From positions 55,001-119,000 of the forward strand of contig CAUYUJ010018060.1 of the NCBI GenBank assembly GCA_963575745.1: a stretch of 64,000 nucleotides of DNA. The letters are read 5' to 3'. Below the pieces are notes generated by a model. That model was not told the origin of the DNA. It was given only the letters and a program-made list of their open reading frames with translations, and made no database searches. Source of the DNA: Prorocentrum cordatum. Its lineage: Eukaryota > Sar > Dinophyceae > Prorocentrales > Prorocentraceae. The stretch's first letter is position 1, and each line of letters starts with the position of its first letter. This document shows positions 20,390 through 29,190 of the stretch, one piece after another. The position numbers were made by a program, and so were the translations under genes.

Positions 20390-22489
20390 GGTGGCGGATC
20401 TGGCGGAGGTGGTGATGACGATGGCGACGGGGACGAGAGCCCCGAGGAGGAAGAGGAGGAGAACCGCCGCCAGAAGAAGGCGAGGGAGGCCGAGGACGAG
20501 GCGTCGCGGGCCAGCCCGGTGCGGGTTTTCGCCCCGCAGCAGGGAGACCAGTGGGTGCTGCTCAAGGGAGGCCCGTTCGAAGCTGGAGAGGTCAAGGCGA
20601 GGCTGAGGGTCTCTGAGACACTATCCGGGGGCTTCTTCGGCGCCGACCAGCTGTACCTCTTCGAGCACACAGAGGATGACGATACTGCAGGAGCACATGG
20701 GCCACCCCTCGACGACGAAGAAGCGGTGCGCCCCGGCGAGAAGTTGCTGCTGTGGGCCACGCTGAAGCCGCCGAAGGAATGGACCAGTTGGAGCCCCCGG
20801 TGGAACCGAGACCAGCAACCAGCACCTGGTGCCACAGCCCAGGAGGGTCAGCGGAGAGTCACGGCCAGGATCGCCGACAGAGCAGCCGCAGCAGCAGCGG
20901 CAGCGGGGTCGAGCGGGGCCGCAGCGAGCTCAGCAACCAGCAGTGGCCGCCAGCCAGCCCCAACGTTCAGCGAGGTGGCTGCAGCAGCGAGCGGCATCCG
21001 AGCGAGCTCAGTCCCTCCGTCCAGCGGGGGCACCTCGAGGAGCTCAGGTGCCCTAATGCGAGTCGAGGAACAGCTCGCCGAAGCTCAAGGGCAGCATGCT
21101 CGAGCAGCGAGCGAAGGCGGCGACCAGGAGCTGAGCGCTGCGCGTGTAGTAGGGCAGCTGGAGATCAGGCGCAACGAGGTCCAGACCCGCCGCGCTGCCC
21201 GGCTCGAGCGCGAGGCGCGCCGGCGGGAGCGCGAGGACCAGAGGGCCACCAGCGCACCCCCAGAGCCCCACAGCTTGCAGGCGCCCCTGGAGGCCCCCCC
21301 TCCGCCCGAGGCGGAGGAAGACCCAGAGACCGCCTCAGAAGAGATGGGACGCCGGGTTGCCGAGGCACACCCAGGCGTAGCCTGCCGTGGGGGGGTCCAC
21401 AAGTGCAACGCTGCTCGGCGATTCGTCAAGACTTTCAACGACGTGCGGAGGGGTGGCAAGAGCTACGACCTGCAGCATGCGGATATCCTGTACCTGAACG
21501 GGATCGGGCAGATCAGCGACGTGCTGATGCAGGAATATCCCGGGGCCGACCCGACGGACCCGTCCCTGCCGCCGGAGCCTCGCCAGCTCGGCGAGATCCT
21601 GGCGCGCTACGTGGAGGAGCACGAGACGTTGAAGGTCAAGATGAAGAGCCTCGGCGTCCCACGAGGCGAGCAGGCCGGGGGTGGGGTCCTGGACCCCATC
21701 TACGTCGCGACCGAGAGGACTTACATCGAGGAGTACGAGGGTCGAGACGTTCCTAGCGCCCGCAGCCGCAGCCGCAGGAGAAGTGGAGGAGCGGCCCCCT
21801 CCGGGGGAGCGAAGCCCTCCGGAGGCGCGCCTGGTGACTCGGAGTCATCCGCCTCCGAGACGATGGCCCCTGACACCCGAGGCCGGCTGCGAGCGAGGTC
21901 GCCCCCGGAGGAGAACCGAGGGCGCAGCTCCGCCCCAGGCCCGAGGGACCCAGGGCGCAGGTGCGGAGGCCCCGAGGTGCCGCCGGCGGACGCCCGCCAA
22001 GGCGCGCACCACAGGAGCCGTGCGGAGGCATGCCAGGACGAGCGTCGATCGCCGCCGGCAACGCCTCATCCTGGCGCCCCCGAGGCCAAGGAGTTCTTGC
22101 GCTGGTGCCTGGAGCATGCTGAGTTTGGCCCTGAGCTGGTAAAGGAAGTGACGGGCCTGGGGAATCGCCTGCTCCTCGCCGCAGGGAGCGTGGAGGCTGC
22201 CGCAGCGAGGCTCCGCGAGGAACGGGAGCTCGTCCTCGGGAATCCTCTCGGGGGAGTACTCGACCCCAAGTTCGGCGAAGCTCTCGAGGAGGACCACAGG
22301 CGATACCTCCAGGAGATGGCGAGCAGGGGCGTCCCCGTTCGGAGGCAGCAGCCCAGGCGTCGGACTATAGCCAAGCCCCACGCTTCCGCGAGGGACCATG
22401 CCCTGGAGATGTACGCCAAGGCCTGGAAGGACACGTCCTACGGCGCCGTGCTCTGGGCCACCCCGGAGGCCGAGGCCGCCTGTGCCTAA
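20390..22489 (+). CDS. Low-complexity ORF of the YR element, before RT
   Basis: The frame is open from 20390 to TAA at 22487-22489; no ATG begins it, so its true N-terminus lies before the poly-T tracts. It opens with an acidic DDDGDGDESPEEEEEENRR stretch. A folded-looking segment follows (QQGDQWVLLKGGPFEAGEV to KLLLWATLKPPKEW, about 20536-20790). Next are Ala/Ser-rich and Arg/Glu-rich coiled-coil-like stretches (21056-21280). Then comes a globular region (FVKTFNDVRRGGKSYDLQHADILYLNGIG, in parts at about 21425-21740). A Ser/Arg/Pro linker follows, and last a helical segment (EAKEFLRWCLEHAEFG to VLDPKFGEALEEDHRRYL). No family is recognised. It overlaps the RT frame by about 90 nt, consistent with frameshifted expression or a simple indel. 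Confidence 0.45.
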   Translation, partial: GGGSGGGGDDDGDGDESPEEEEEENRRQKKAREAEDEASRASPVRVFAPQQGDQWVLLKGGPFEAGEVKARLRVSETLSGGFFGADQLYLFEHTEDDDTAGAHGPPLDDEEAVRPGEKLLLWATLKPPKEWTSWSPRWNRDQQPAPGATAQEGQRRVTARIADRAAAAAAAAGSSGAAASSATSSGRQPAPTFSEVAAAASGIRASSVPPSSGGTSRSSGALMRVEEQLAEAQGQHARAASEGGDQELSAARVVGQLEIRRNEVQTRRAARLEREARRREREDQRATSAPPEPHSLQAPLEAPPPPEAEEDPETASEEMGRRVAEAHPGVACRGGVHKCNAARRFVKTFNDVRRGGKSYDLQHADILYLNGIGQISDVLMQEYPGADPTDPSLPPEPRQLGEILARYVEEHETLKVKMKSLGVPRGEQAGGGVLDPIYVATERTYIEEYEGRDVPSARSRSRRRSGGAAPSGGAKPSGGAPGDSESSASETMAPDTRGRLRARSPPEENRGRSSAPGPRDPGRRCGGPEVPPADARQGAHHRSRAEACQDERRSPPATPHPGAPEAKEFLRWCLEHAEFGPELVKEVTGLGNRLLLAAGSVEAAAARLREERELVLGNPLGGVLDPKFGEALEEDHRRYLQEMASRGVPVRRQQPRRRTIAKPHASARDHALEMYAKAWKDTSYGAVLWATPEAEAACA

Positions 22490-23603
22490 GATGTTGCCCG
22501 ACCGCACGGTGAGCAGCGAAGGGCGCCCCATACATTATATGCGGGTTGCCAATGGGGACTCGCCCAAGCAGCTGCATCCGCCGGCGCTCCAGCCCAAGCA
22601 CGAAGCCCTCGTGCGCCTGTCACTCTGGTGGTCCGCGCGCCACCCGGGTGTGCCGCAGGTGATAGCCAAGCGGGACGTGTCGCGGGCCTTCAAGTGGCAC
22701 TGGGTGCGCGACGAGGACGTGGCCGAGTTCGGCACCTCCCTCCCGGGCGACGCTGTGGGCCTGACCACGCGCGTGATCATGATCCACTGCGTGATGGTCT
22801 TCGGGTGGTCGGGGTCGCCGGGCGAGTACATGGCGTTCGCCTGGAGTGCCAAGTGGGACCACGAGCGGCGCCGCCCACCGGACCCAGCGGTCAACGACAC
22901 GGTGCGCTGGTCGCCCAAGTGGCTGATGGACGACGGCGTCTTGGTCGAGCCACTGGTCGGCCTCAGGCCCTGGCTCAGCGCAGCCGACTGCGACGCGAGC
23001 ACGCGGCGCGTCTGGGGCGGCGACGCGATCAACGTCGACAAGATGGCGGAAGAGGGCACCTTCCAGGCAGAACAGTTGGTCTGGGGCCTCTACCTGGACG
23101 TGGACAAGCAGCGCTCGAGGCTCCCAGAGCCCAAGTGCGTGAAGGCCGCCCACCTCCTGGCGATCGACGAGCTTCGCTACGGATGCCGCCGGGTCCCCAT
23201 TAAAGTCGTCCAGGAGCTGAGGGGGTCGGCCCAGTTCTGGGTGGCCACGCAGCCGGCTATCAAGCCCGAGCTGCCGGTCATCGACCGCCTCCTCGGCGGT
23301 GGGCTAGGAGCGGCATGGGCAGAACCCCGAGGGAGCGCTGAAGAGATCGCCCTTGCCTGGGACGAGTGGGATCAGACCCTCGAGCTGCTGCGGGTGCTCT
23401 TCGACGCACCCGAGGCCTGGGCGTCCACCTTCGAGGCGAGCTTCATTTCCTGTCTAGGGCCGCGCGAGCGCCTGGCACTCCCAGGAGCCGCCGCCCGGAC
23501 GAGATGGACTGGAGGCGACGCAACCACGACGACCATCGGCAGCATCGACTGGGGCGAGCAGTGGCCGGCAGTAAAGCAATACCACCTCACTACATGGCCG
23601 TAG
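22398..23603 (+). CDS. Reverse transcriptase, DIRS-like
   Basis: RT motifs appear in order: VIAKRDVSRAFKWHWV (motif A, Asp in DVSRAF, about 22660-22705), VFGWSGSPGEYMAFAW (motif B, about 22795-22845), and KWLMDDGVLVEP (motif C, Asp pair at 22929-22934). A segment ending in GLYLDVDKQRSRLPEPK follows, where DIRS-type RTs have their conserved Lys region. The GSPG motif and absence of YADD or FADD agree with the DIRS/Ngaro branch rather than LINE RT. After about 23520, TRWTGGDATTTTIGSIDW probably starts RNase H, but a frame change near 23.58 kb moves the rest into the next frame. The stop is TAG at 23601-23603. Fingers motifs at the N-terminus are poorly preserved, so activity is doubtful. Confidence 0.65.
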   Translation: MPWRCTPRPGRTRPTAPCSGPPRRPRPPVPKMLPDRTVSSEGRPIHYMRVANGDSPKQLHPPALQPKHEALVRLSLWWSARHPGVPQVIAKRDVSRAFKWHWVRDEDVAEFGTSLPGDAVGLTTRVIMIHCVMVFGWSGSPGEYMAFAWSAKWDHERRRPPDPAVNDTVRWSPKWLMDDGVLVEPLVGLRPWLSAADCDASTRRVWGGDAINVDKMAEEGTFQAEQLVWGLYLDVDKQRSRLPEPKCVKAAHLLAIDELRYGCRRVPIKVVQELRGSAQFWVATQPAIKPELPVIDRLLGGGLGAAWAEPRGSAEEIALAWDEWDQTLELLRVLFDAPEAWASTFEASFISCLGPRERLALPGAAARTRWTGGDATTTTIGSIDWGEQWPAVKQYHLTTWP

Positions 23604-24769
23604 ACGCCGCCCCGCTCCTCCGCCAGTTGGAGGACGTGCTGAGCCATCCAGGGGCCGAGAAGGACTGGGCGATAGCCATCGTGGAGCTGCTTGCATTTGT
23701 GGCCCTAGCTGCCTCGAGGGGTAGCGAGTGGCAAGGCGAGCTGGTCTTCTACGTCACCGACAACATGAACGTGCGGTCGTGGATTTCCAAGAGGCGGCCC
23801 AAGCACCCGCTTGCACGGCATCTCATTCGCCTCGTTCAGCGCCTGGAGCCTTGCCATGGGTTCAGCACGACCGCGCTGTACATCCGCACTTACCACAACG
23901 ACATCGCAGACTGGCTGTCGCGAGAAGAGGCCAAGAAGGTCCACTCCGAGCTCCTGCGCAAAGGGTGGACCCGCATCGAGCCGCCCGAGGAGTGGGGGAA
24001 GATGCTGGCCGAGGCAAAGGAGCACCTCCTGCGGCTACCTGGAGAAGATGGGCCCATTGCGGAGTCAGCACTCCGGCATCGGGCGCTGAGGACCCCAGCA
24101 GCAGTGCCACGCAGCCTCGCTCTCGCAGGGCGCCGGGGCCTCGAGCTGGGGAGCCCACTGGGGACCTACGGGCGAGCCTGGGAGCAGCTCGGCGGTGAAC
24201 TGACCACGGGCGACCTCACGGGGGTGGACTGGATCATGTGCATGCTGTCCCTGGACCCGAAGGGTTTTGAAGTCGAGAAGTTGGCATCCTCCATCACTCG
24301 GGCGAGGCCGCAGGTCGTCGTAGTCGATGCCCCGGGCAAGCTCGACCTGACCCGCGTTGTCAAAGTGCTGCGCAAGCTGGGGTACCGCACGCACGACCTG
24401 GAGGTCGTCTGCACCCACTACGGCGACATGACAGCTCGAGCTCGGAGCTTGATCGTGGCAGGCCGGGGGCCAGCGGGCGCCAGCCTGGCGAGCGTGCGCA
24501 TGCCGCCGGCGCGCCGCTGTCCCCATGGGGTGAAGCACGCGTTGAAGGATAAGCTCAGCGAAGACGGTCACCACTGGCTCGACGACGAGGGAAGCGTCAC
24601 CTGGGACCCAGCAGCCCGCGGGGGCTCCGACCCGACACTGCCCAAGGGCATCGGCCACATCAAGCTCGCCGGTACTAGGCATCAGGTCTGCTCAGTCGAC
24701 GGCCCGATCGGCACGGTTCGCTGGCCCGCTGAGGGCCCGGGCGGACCGGGGGGAACCCTGGAACCCTAG
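23366..24769 (+). CDS. RNase H plus second methyltransferase-like domain
   Basis: Real coding begins at about 23580. RNase H: IVELLAFVALAAS (Glu), FYVTDNMNVRSWIS (Asp), and YHNDIADWLSR (Asp/Asn); this TDN and NxIAxxLSR pair is typical of DIRS and Ty3-like RNase H. From about 24150 a second domain follows the layout of C5 methyltransferases: a motif-I-like GTYGRAWEQLG; VDWIMCMLSLDPKGF where the catalytic PCQ should be; RPQVVVVDAPGKL where ENV should be; then LRKLGYRTHDLEVVCTHYG with TARARSLIVAG like motif VIII. Near the end VDGPIGTVRWPAEGPGG looks like the start of motif IX. TAG at 24767-24769 interrupts it; motif X continues in the next frame. Catalytic Cys and ENV are missing, so the domain is probably inactive. 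The domain call is an inference from layout. Confidence 0.55.
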   Translation: MGSDPRAAAGALRRTRGLGVHLRGELHFLSRAARAPGTPRSRRPDEMDWRRRNHDDHRQHRLGRAVAGSKAIPPHYMAVDAAPLLRQLEDVLSHPGAEKDWAIAIVELLAFVALAASRGSEWQGELVFYVTDNMNVRSWISKRRPKHPLARHLIRLVQRLEPCHGFSTTALYIRTYHNDIADWLSREEAKKVHSELLRKGWTRIEPPEEWGKMLAEAKEHLLRLPGEDGPIAESALRHRALRTPAAVPRSLALAGRRGLELGSPLGTYGRAWEQLGGELTTGDLTGVDWIMCMLSLDPKGFEVEKLASSITRARPQVVVVDAPGKLDLTRVVKVLRKLGYRTHDLEVVCTHYGDMTARARSLIVAGRGPAGASLASVRMPPARRCPHGVKHALKDKLSEDGHHWLDDEGSVTWDPAARGGSDPTLPKGIGHIKLAGTRHQVCSVDGPIGTVRWPAEGPGGPGGTLEP

Positions 24770-27264
24770 TCCACGTTCCAGGACGCAGTGGCGGGCGCAT
24801 CAGGGCGCTGTCGCCAGAAGAGGTTTGGATCGCGCAGGGAGGCGACGAGGCGACATGGGTGCAGCGGCGAGCCCGAGGCGACACCGAGAACACCCTGATG
24901 CGGGAAGCAGCGAGGTCCCTGCCACCAGAGACGGCGAGGGCTGTGCTGGGCGCTGCCGCGGACGCGCTGTCGCAGACCACCCAGCGGGCGGGCGGCTGTC
25001 ACGATCCCGCGGAGTCGGCCGCCTGGGAGACAACCCGACGGCGGCTCAGGGCATGGGCGCGGAGCGAGCTTCAGGTGAAGGCCGACAGGACAGAGGACGA
25101 CCAGCGCGCTGGGGTACTGAGCGACGACGTCCACAAGGCGAGGCGTAAGAGCCAAGGCGTCCGCTTTAAGGCCATCGAGGAGGACCTCGTGCGGGGCCCC
25201 GAGCCCCCTCCCGACGCAGAGAAGGTGGACCTGAATGCAGTCGTCAGCACTCCCAGGAAACGGCGGAAGAGGAGCCCCAACCGGGGCAAGAAGGTGGATA
25301 CCCAGGGTTTGGTCAAACCGGTCGCCCTGGGCCGCGCTCGTGCCTCCATCGCGCTGCCGGACCACCCGATGCTGGGAGGGGACGACTACGGCAGGTGGAT
25401 TGAGGAGCAGAAGCGCGAGGCGCTGATGCTGCGGCTGTCCGAGGGAAACCGCGCTGGTTACGAGACCGGCTGGAAGCAGTGGCAGAGTTTCAGAGAAGCC
25501 CAAGGAGAGTCGCCCTGGCTGGAGGGGCGCGACCGCGAGGAGCGACACGCCAACGAGGAGGCACTGTTGGGCTTCGTTGTCGTGTTGGCTAAGGTGCTGA
25601 AGCGCACGGATGGGACAGTTAAGCAGAAGTTGTTCGCGGTGCGCTTCGCCCACCTCGTGGTCGGGTATCCAGACCCTCTGCTCCACCGGGGCCGTCTCTG
25701 GTCCACGCTCGCCGGCCTCCGGAGAAGCCAGGGGCCGAGCGGGAGGAAGCGGCCGGTGACGCCCCGCATGCCCCTGTGGCTCCAGGGCTTCTTGAAGGAC
25801 CAGACAGACCTCCCCGAGATGGACACCGCGGTCTTGTGGGCCGCCGTGGCGGTGGCCTTCTTCTTCATGCCGAGGGCGTCCGAGTACTTGATCCAGCCCG
25901 GGAAGACATGGAGCGGAGAGCGCGTTGTGCGCGGAGTAGACGTCACGGGCCGCGATGGCGACAACCAGCCCTGCACCTTCAAGGACGCGGTGGAGGTGGT
26001 GCTCCACATCACCTCCTCGAAGACCGACCAGTACAACGTGGGGTGCGTAAGGGATCAGTGCGAGACGGGCACGTCGCTGTGCCCCGTGGCAGCCCTCCGC
26101 CAGCTGGAGCGGCACTACCCGCAGAGGCTGCGAGGAAGCGAGGAGGAGCTCCCACTCTTCCGCTGGGCGAGTGGAGCACCTATTCGTCGCGAGGAGGCGC
26201 AGTACTATCTGACGATCGCAGGGCTTGCCGCCGGGCTGAGGAAGGAGGAGATCGGCTCGCACAGCCTCCGCATCGGGGGCGCGACAGCGATGTACCACGC
26301 CGTGGACGACCTGCAGCGCGTCAAGCGCTTCGGGCGCTGGGCCTCCGACAGCTTTCACGGGTACCTGTGGGAGAGCCACGAGCCCATGCGCGGCATCTCG
26401 ACCGACATGGCGACGGATGTGTCTGAGCTCGCGGCGCCGCCGGCCCATGCGGCCGAGGGCGCGCGCCGTGCAGGCAGGAGCCCGACCCCGCTGTGGCCCA
26501 GAGCAGCGCTGACCGTGACGACGCTCGCCGCCACAGCTGGCAGCGCAGATGGCTACGTGCTCAAGGTCAGCCCGGTGGAGAGCCAGAATCTGCTGATCCT
26601 CGCGCTCCCGGTCGGCTTGGGAGCTTGGGCGATGGCAGCGGGGGTGCTACTGGCAGCCATGCTGCTGAGCGCTGCATGGCGGCGCGAGCAGCAGCGAAGG
26701 CGCAGAGGGGCGGCCCGCAGGCGCAGCAGCAGCTGCAGAATCCGCGTCCCCTGCGCAGGCATGCTGTGTGCAGCGCTGGTGGCGACGGCGCTCACGACAG
26801 CAGCCGGAGAGATACAGAGCCGAGAAGTGGCAACCGTTGACGGCAAGGCCCAAGGGGCCATGCTTCGCTGGGAGCCGCAGATGGATACAGTGGCGATCAT
26901 TGTCCCAGTGGGGACGGCGATGAAGGTGGTGGCCACGATCGCAGTGCTGCTTGCGGCAGGCATCGGGGTGATTGGTGGCTGTTGCTGCGGGACGGCCAAG
27001 GAGGACGAGGGTAGGCAGGAACCAACCGTGCAGCAGGCCGCCGCGCAGCAGACGCCCAAGGCGCATAAGCCTCCCAAGCAGCCGCAGAGGACGTTTTGCG
27101 ACGCAGGGGTGATGGGCCCGGTGCACTACAATGGTGTGAGGTACGTGCACGAGACCCAGGGCTTCCGCCGGGCCAACGAGGTGACGCGGGAGATGGCCCC
27201 GTCAGGGCACCGCGGGTCACCAGGATGGCCCCGTGGAGGGGAGCAGAGGCCGCACCGTGACTAG
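24766..27264 (+). CDS. Tyrosine recombinase with C-terminal membrane tail
   Basis: The first residues (GRIRALSPEEVWIAQGG, 24793-24843) look like motif X of the preceding methyltransferase-like domain. The recombinase follows: core-binding region at about 25430-25760 (NRAGYETGWKQWQSF), then the catalytic domain with Arg in MPRASEYL (codon 25873), Lys in SSKTDQY (26020), His and Arg in SHSLRIGG (26260 and 26269), Trp in RFGRWAS (26338) and the nucleophile Tyr in FHGYLWE (26362). The R-K-H-R-W-Y set is complete, so this module may be intact. After the recombinase about 270 residues are unusual for the family: three hydrophobic segments (about 26595-26675, 26755-26810, 26890-26990), Cys-rich GCCCG, a Gln/Pro/Lys linker, and VMGPVHYNGVRYVHE near the end. 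TAG is at 27262-27264. Recombinase confidence is high; the role of the tail is unknown. Confidence 0.75.
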   Translation, partial: LVHVPGRSGGRIRALSPEEVWIAQGGDEATWVQRRARGDTENTLMREAARSLPPETARAVLGAAADALSQTTQRAGGCHDPAESAAWETTRRRLRAWARSELQVKADRTEDDQRAGVLSDDVHKARRKSQGVRFKAIEEDLVRGPEPPPDAEKVDLNAVVSTPRKRRKRSPNRGKKVDTQGLVKPVALGRARASIALPDHPMLGGDDYGRWIEEQKREALMLRLSEGNRAGYETGWKQWQSFREAQGESPWLEGRDREERHANEEALLGFVVVLAKVLKRTDGTVKQKLFAVRFAHLVVGYPDPLLHRGRLWSTLAGLRRSQGPSGRKRPVTPRMPLWLQGFLKDQTDLPEMDTAVLWAAVAVAFFFMPRASEYLIQPGKTWSGERVVRGVDVTGRDGDNQPCTFKDAVEVVLHITSSKTDQYNVGCVRDQCETGTSLCPVAALRQLERHYPQRLRGSEEELPLFRWASGAPIRREEAQYYLTIAGLAAGLRKEEIGSHSLRIGGATAMYHAVDDLQRVKRFGRWASDSFHGYLWESHEPMRGISTDMATDVSELAAPPAHAAEGARRAGRSPTPLWPRAALTVTTLAATAGSADGYVLKVSPVESQNLLILALPVGLGAWAMAAGVLLAAMLLSAAWRREQQRRRRGAARRRSSSCRIRVPCAGMLCAALVATALTTAAGEIQSREVATVDGKAQGAMLRWEPQMDTVAIIVPVGTAMKVVATIAVLLAAGIGVIGGCCCGTAKEDEGRQEPTVQQAAAQQTPKAHKPPKQPQRTFCDAGVMGPVHYNGVRYVHETQGFRRANEVTREMAPSGHRGSPGWPRGGEQRPHRD

Positions 27265-27308
27265 GGTGCGGGCTGCCGCCGGCCAGCGGCCGAGCGGGCA
27301 GCAGTGGA

Positions 27309-27784
27309 CCGCCGCCGGCAACCGCCGTGCGAGCGGCCACGCGGCGCCGGCTGAGTTCAGCCTGGCGCTCGCATCAGCTTCGCACTTGCGAACGAGCTGG
27401 GCGCGTGCCGCGGCCATGCTGCCCGTGGGCAGGCGCCGCGCCGGCCTGGCACCCGGCAGTGCCGCCAAGGGGGCAGCAGTGGCGGCTTCGAAGGAGCGCC
27501 GGCGGCTAGCCCAGCCAGGGCTGCCGCGCGGGGCGCGTGGGAACCACCGCCGCCGGCATACGCCGTGCGAGCGGAAGCGCGGCGCCGGCTGAGCTCAGCC
27601 TGGCGCCCGCGCTCAACTTTGCGCTTGCGAGCAGCTGGGCGCGGCGCGGCGGCAGCTGGCGCCTGAGGGCAAGAGCGCCGCGCCGGCCCGGCAACCGGCA
27701 GTGCCGTCATGGGGGACGGCGGTGGCGGCTACGGGGGCGCCGGCAGCCAGCCCAGCCAGGGCTGCTGCCTAGGGCGCACGAAGA
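27309..27784. repeat. GC-rich tandem duplication, 238-bp period
   Basis: Two diverged units (27309-27546 and 27547-27784) align over CCGCCGGCA, GCGGCGCCGGCTGAG, TCAGCCTGGCGC and CCAGCCAGGGCTGC. It lies directly after the recombinase stop. Frames here are GC-rich by-products. Confidence 0.85.
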
Positions 27785-27955
27785 ACCACCGCGGGCGCCG
27801 GCGGCCTGCCGCCCTGCGCCTGCGGACCCACCTTGCTGGGCAGACGCGGCGGCCTGCCGCGGATGCCAGGACTGTTCTACGCCGACAAGGTCGGCGGCTA
27901 CGCGTCCCACTACAGCCAGTTCGGCGTGGTGGCGCGCTCGCAGGGGGAAGGAGGC

Positions 27956-28155
27956 GGCGTGGCCCGCTGCGCGTGGCCGAAGACGGCGCCGGCGCGTGGA
28001 GCGCCGGGCGCCAGCGCAGAGGAGCGGCACGGCCCCTTTGGCAAAAGGGTCGTCATCATCATCTGAGCCGTGTGCGTCCCTCTTCCTCCCCTCTTGAGCC
28101 CCTGCCTACTAGGCTCAAGAGGTTTTAGTTTACCAGTGCTGCTTGAGGGGATATC
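27956..28155. repeat. 200-bp direct repeat, first copy (B1-like)
   Basis: It runs from GGCGTGGCCCGCTGCG to TTGAGGGGATATC and matches 28407-28606 at a constant offset of 451, with one difference seen (CCCTCTTCC against CCTTCTTCC). In Ngaro/PAT-type YR elements the 3' end carries B1-A2-B2 split direct repeats; this copy would be B1. Confidence 0.9.
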
Positions 28156-28406
28156 TAGGATGTTTGGTAAAACTGATGGATCTCCCCGACTCCAGAACTG
28201 GCGCGGGCTTCCACTTGCGGTTCCCTTGCTCCTGCCCTTGCCTCTTGCTTGCCCTTTCTCTCTCCCTCTCTCTCCACCGCCGCTCCGCGGCTCAAGCCTT
28301 TCCAAGGCCAAGCTGGCCCACCCTGGGAGCCCAGCAGGGCTCCCTACCCGCCCCCTTTTTCTGGACTTTTACAGCGCCGCCTGGCACTACAGTGTCTCAG
28401 CGGCGC
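28156..28406. repeat. Intervening segment, possible A2 of split direct repeats
   Basis: 251 bp between the two 200-bp repeats, with a CT-rich stretch (about 28225-28275). If the split-repeat reading is right, this segment should equal the element's 5' terminal repeat. No match is visible to me near 11.9-12.3 kb. Confidence 0.35.
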
Positions 28407-28606
28407 GGCGTGGCCCGCTGCGCGTGGCCGAAGACGGCGCCGGCGCGTGGAGCGCCGGGCGCCAGCGCAGAGGAGCGGCACGGCCCCTTTGGCAAAAGGG
28501 TCGTCATCATCATCTGAGCCGTGTGCGTCCTTCTTCCTCCCCTCTTGAGCCCCTGCCTACTAGGCTCAAGAGGTTTTAGTTTACCAGTGCTGCTTGAGGG
28601 GATATC
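28407..28606. repeat. 200-bp direct repeat, second copy (B2-like)
   Basis: Partner of 27956-28155, 451 bp downstream. Identity ends sharply at GATATC, so 28606 is a candidate right boundary of the YR element. Confidence 0.9.
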
Positions 28607-28619
28607 CGGTTCCAAGTGC

Positions 28620-29190
28620 CCCTCGAGCCTTCCTAGTCACCCTCCAGGAAGCCAGAATCCTTCGAAAACCTGGGAAACACCATATGAATGGCCTTCTTGC
28701 TTCGTCGCTTCCGCCGGGCCTCTGAGGCCTCTGGATGGTCCCAAGATGGCCCAAGGGAGCCCCTAAGAGGGGGTCGCACGAAGGCCCCAAGACGGCCGAG
28801 AGCGCCCCAAGGGGGCCCCAAGAGGCTACTTTTGAGCCTCCGAGGAGGGGGGCCTAAATTAAGTACCCTTATCTTTTTGAGCCACGGGGACCCAGACGGC
28901 CCCACGAGACCTCCCAGACCCACCCAAAAGGCCACAAGAGGGCTCCAAGAAGGCCCCAAGAGGGCACCAGGAAGGCCAAAGTGGGGCCAACAATGCCTCC
29001 AACATTGGGCCACCGAGGGGAGGGATCTGCACTTAGGACTCACGCTTTTTGAGCCATCGGGCCCTACACGCGACGCGTCTAAGGCAACAGGCAACGAGTG
29101 GCGCGTCCAGGGCCGCGGGCAACCAACGACACACGAGGGCAGCAGGTAACTAGCGATACGTCGGGAGAAACAGGCAACCAGCGACACGTC
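28620..29190. repeat. Degenerate GGCCCCAAGAGG-type short repeats
   Basis: GGCCCCAAGA, GCCCCAAGGG and AGGCCCCAAG units recur every 10-15 bp to about 28990. From 29080 to 29190 a second degenerate repeat contains GGCAACCAGCGACACGTCG-like units. No gene is supported. Confidence 0.6.

Larger units (their letters stand above)
12169..28606 (+). mobile_element. Very large DIRS/Ngaro-like tyrosine-recombinase retrotransposon, decayed
   Basis: Consecutive plus-strand frames read membrane ORF1, gag-like with CCCH knuckle, methyltransferase-like domain, low-complexity ORF, RT, RNase H, second methyltransferase-like domain, tyrosine recombinase, membrane tail, then a 200-bp direct repeat pair. Known YR retrotransposons of the DIRS order carry RT, RNase H, often a methyltransferase, and a tyrosine recombinase instead of a DDE integrase; the core order here matches. 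At about 16 kb it is large for the group, partly from poly-T tracts. The left boundary is uncertain; it may be a truncated copy. Frames change at about 15.2, 19.4, 22.4, 23.58 and 24.76 kb. Confidence 0.65.
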
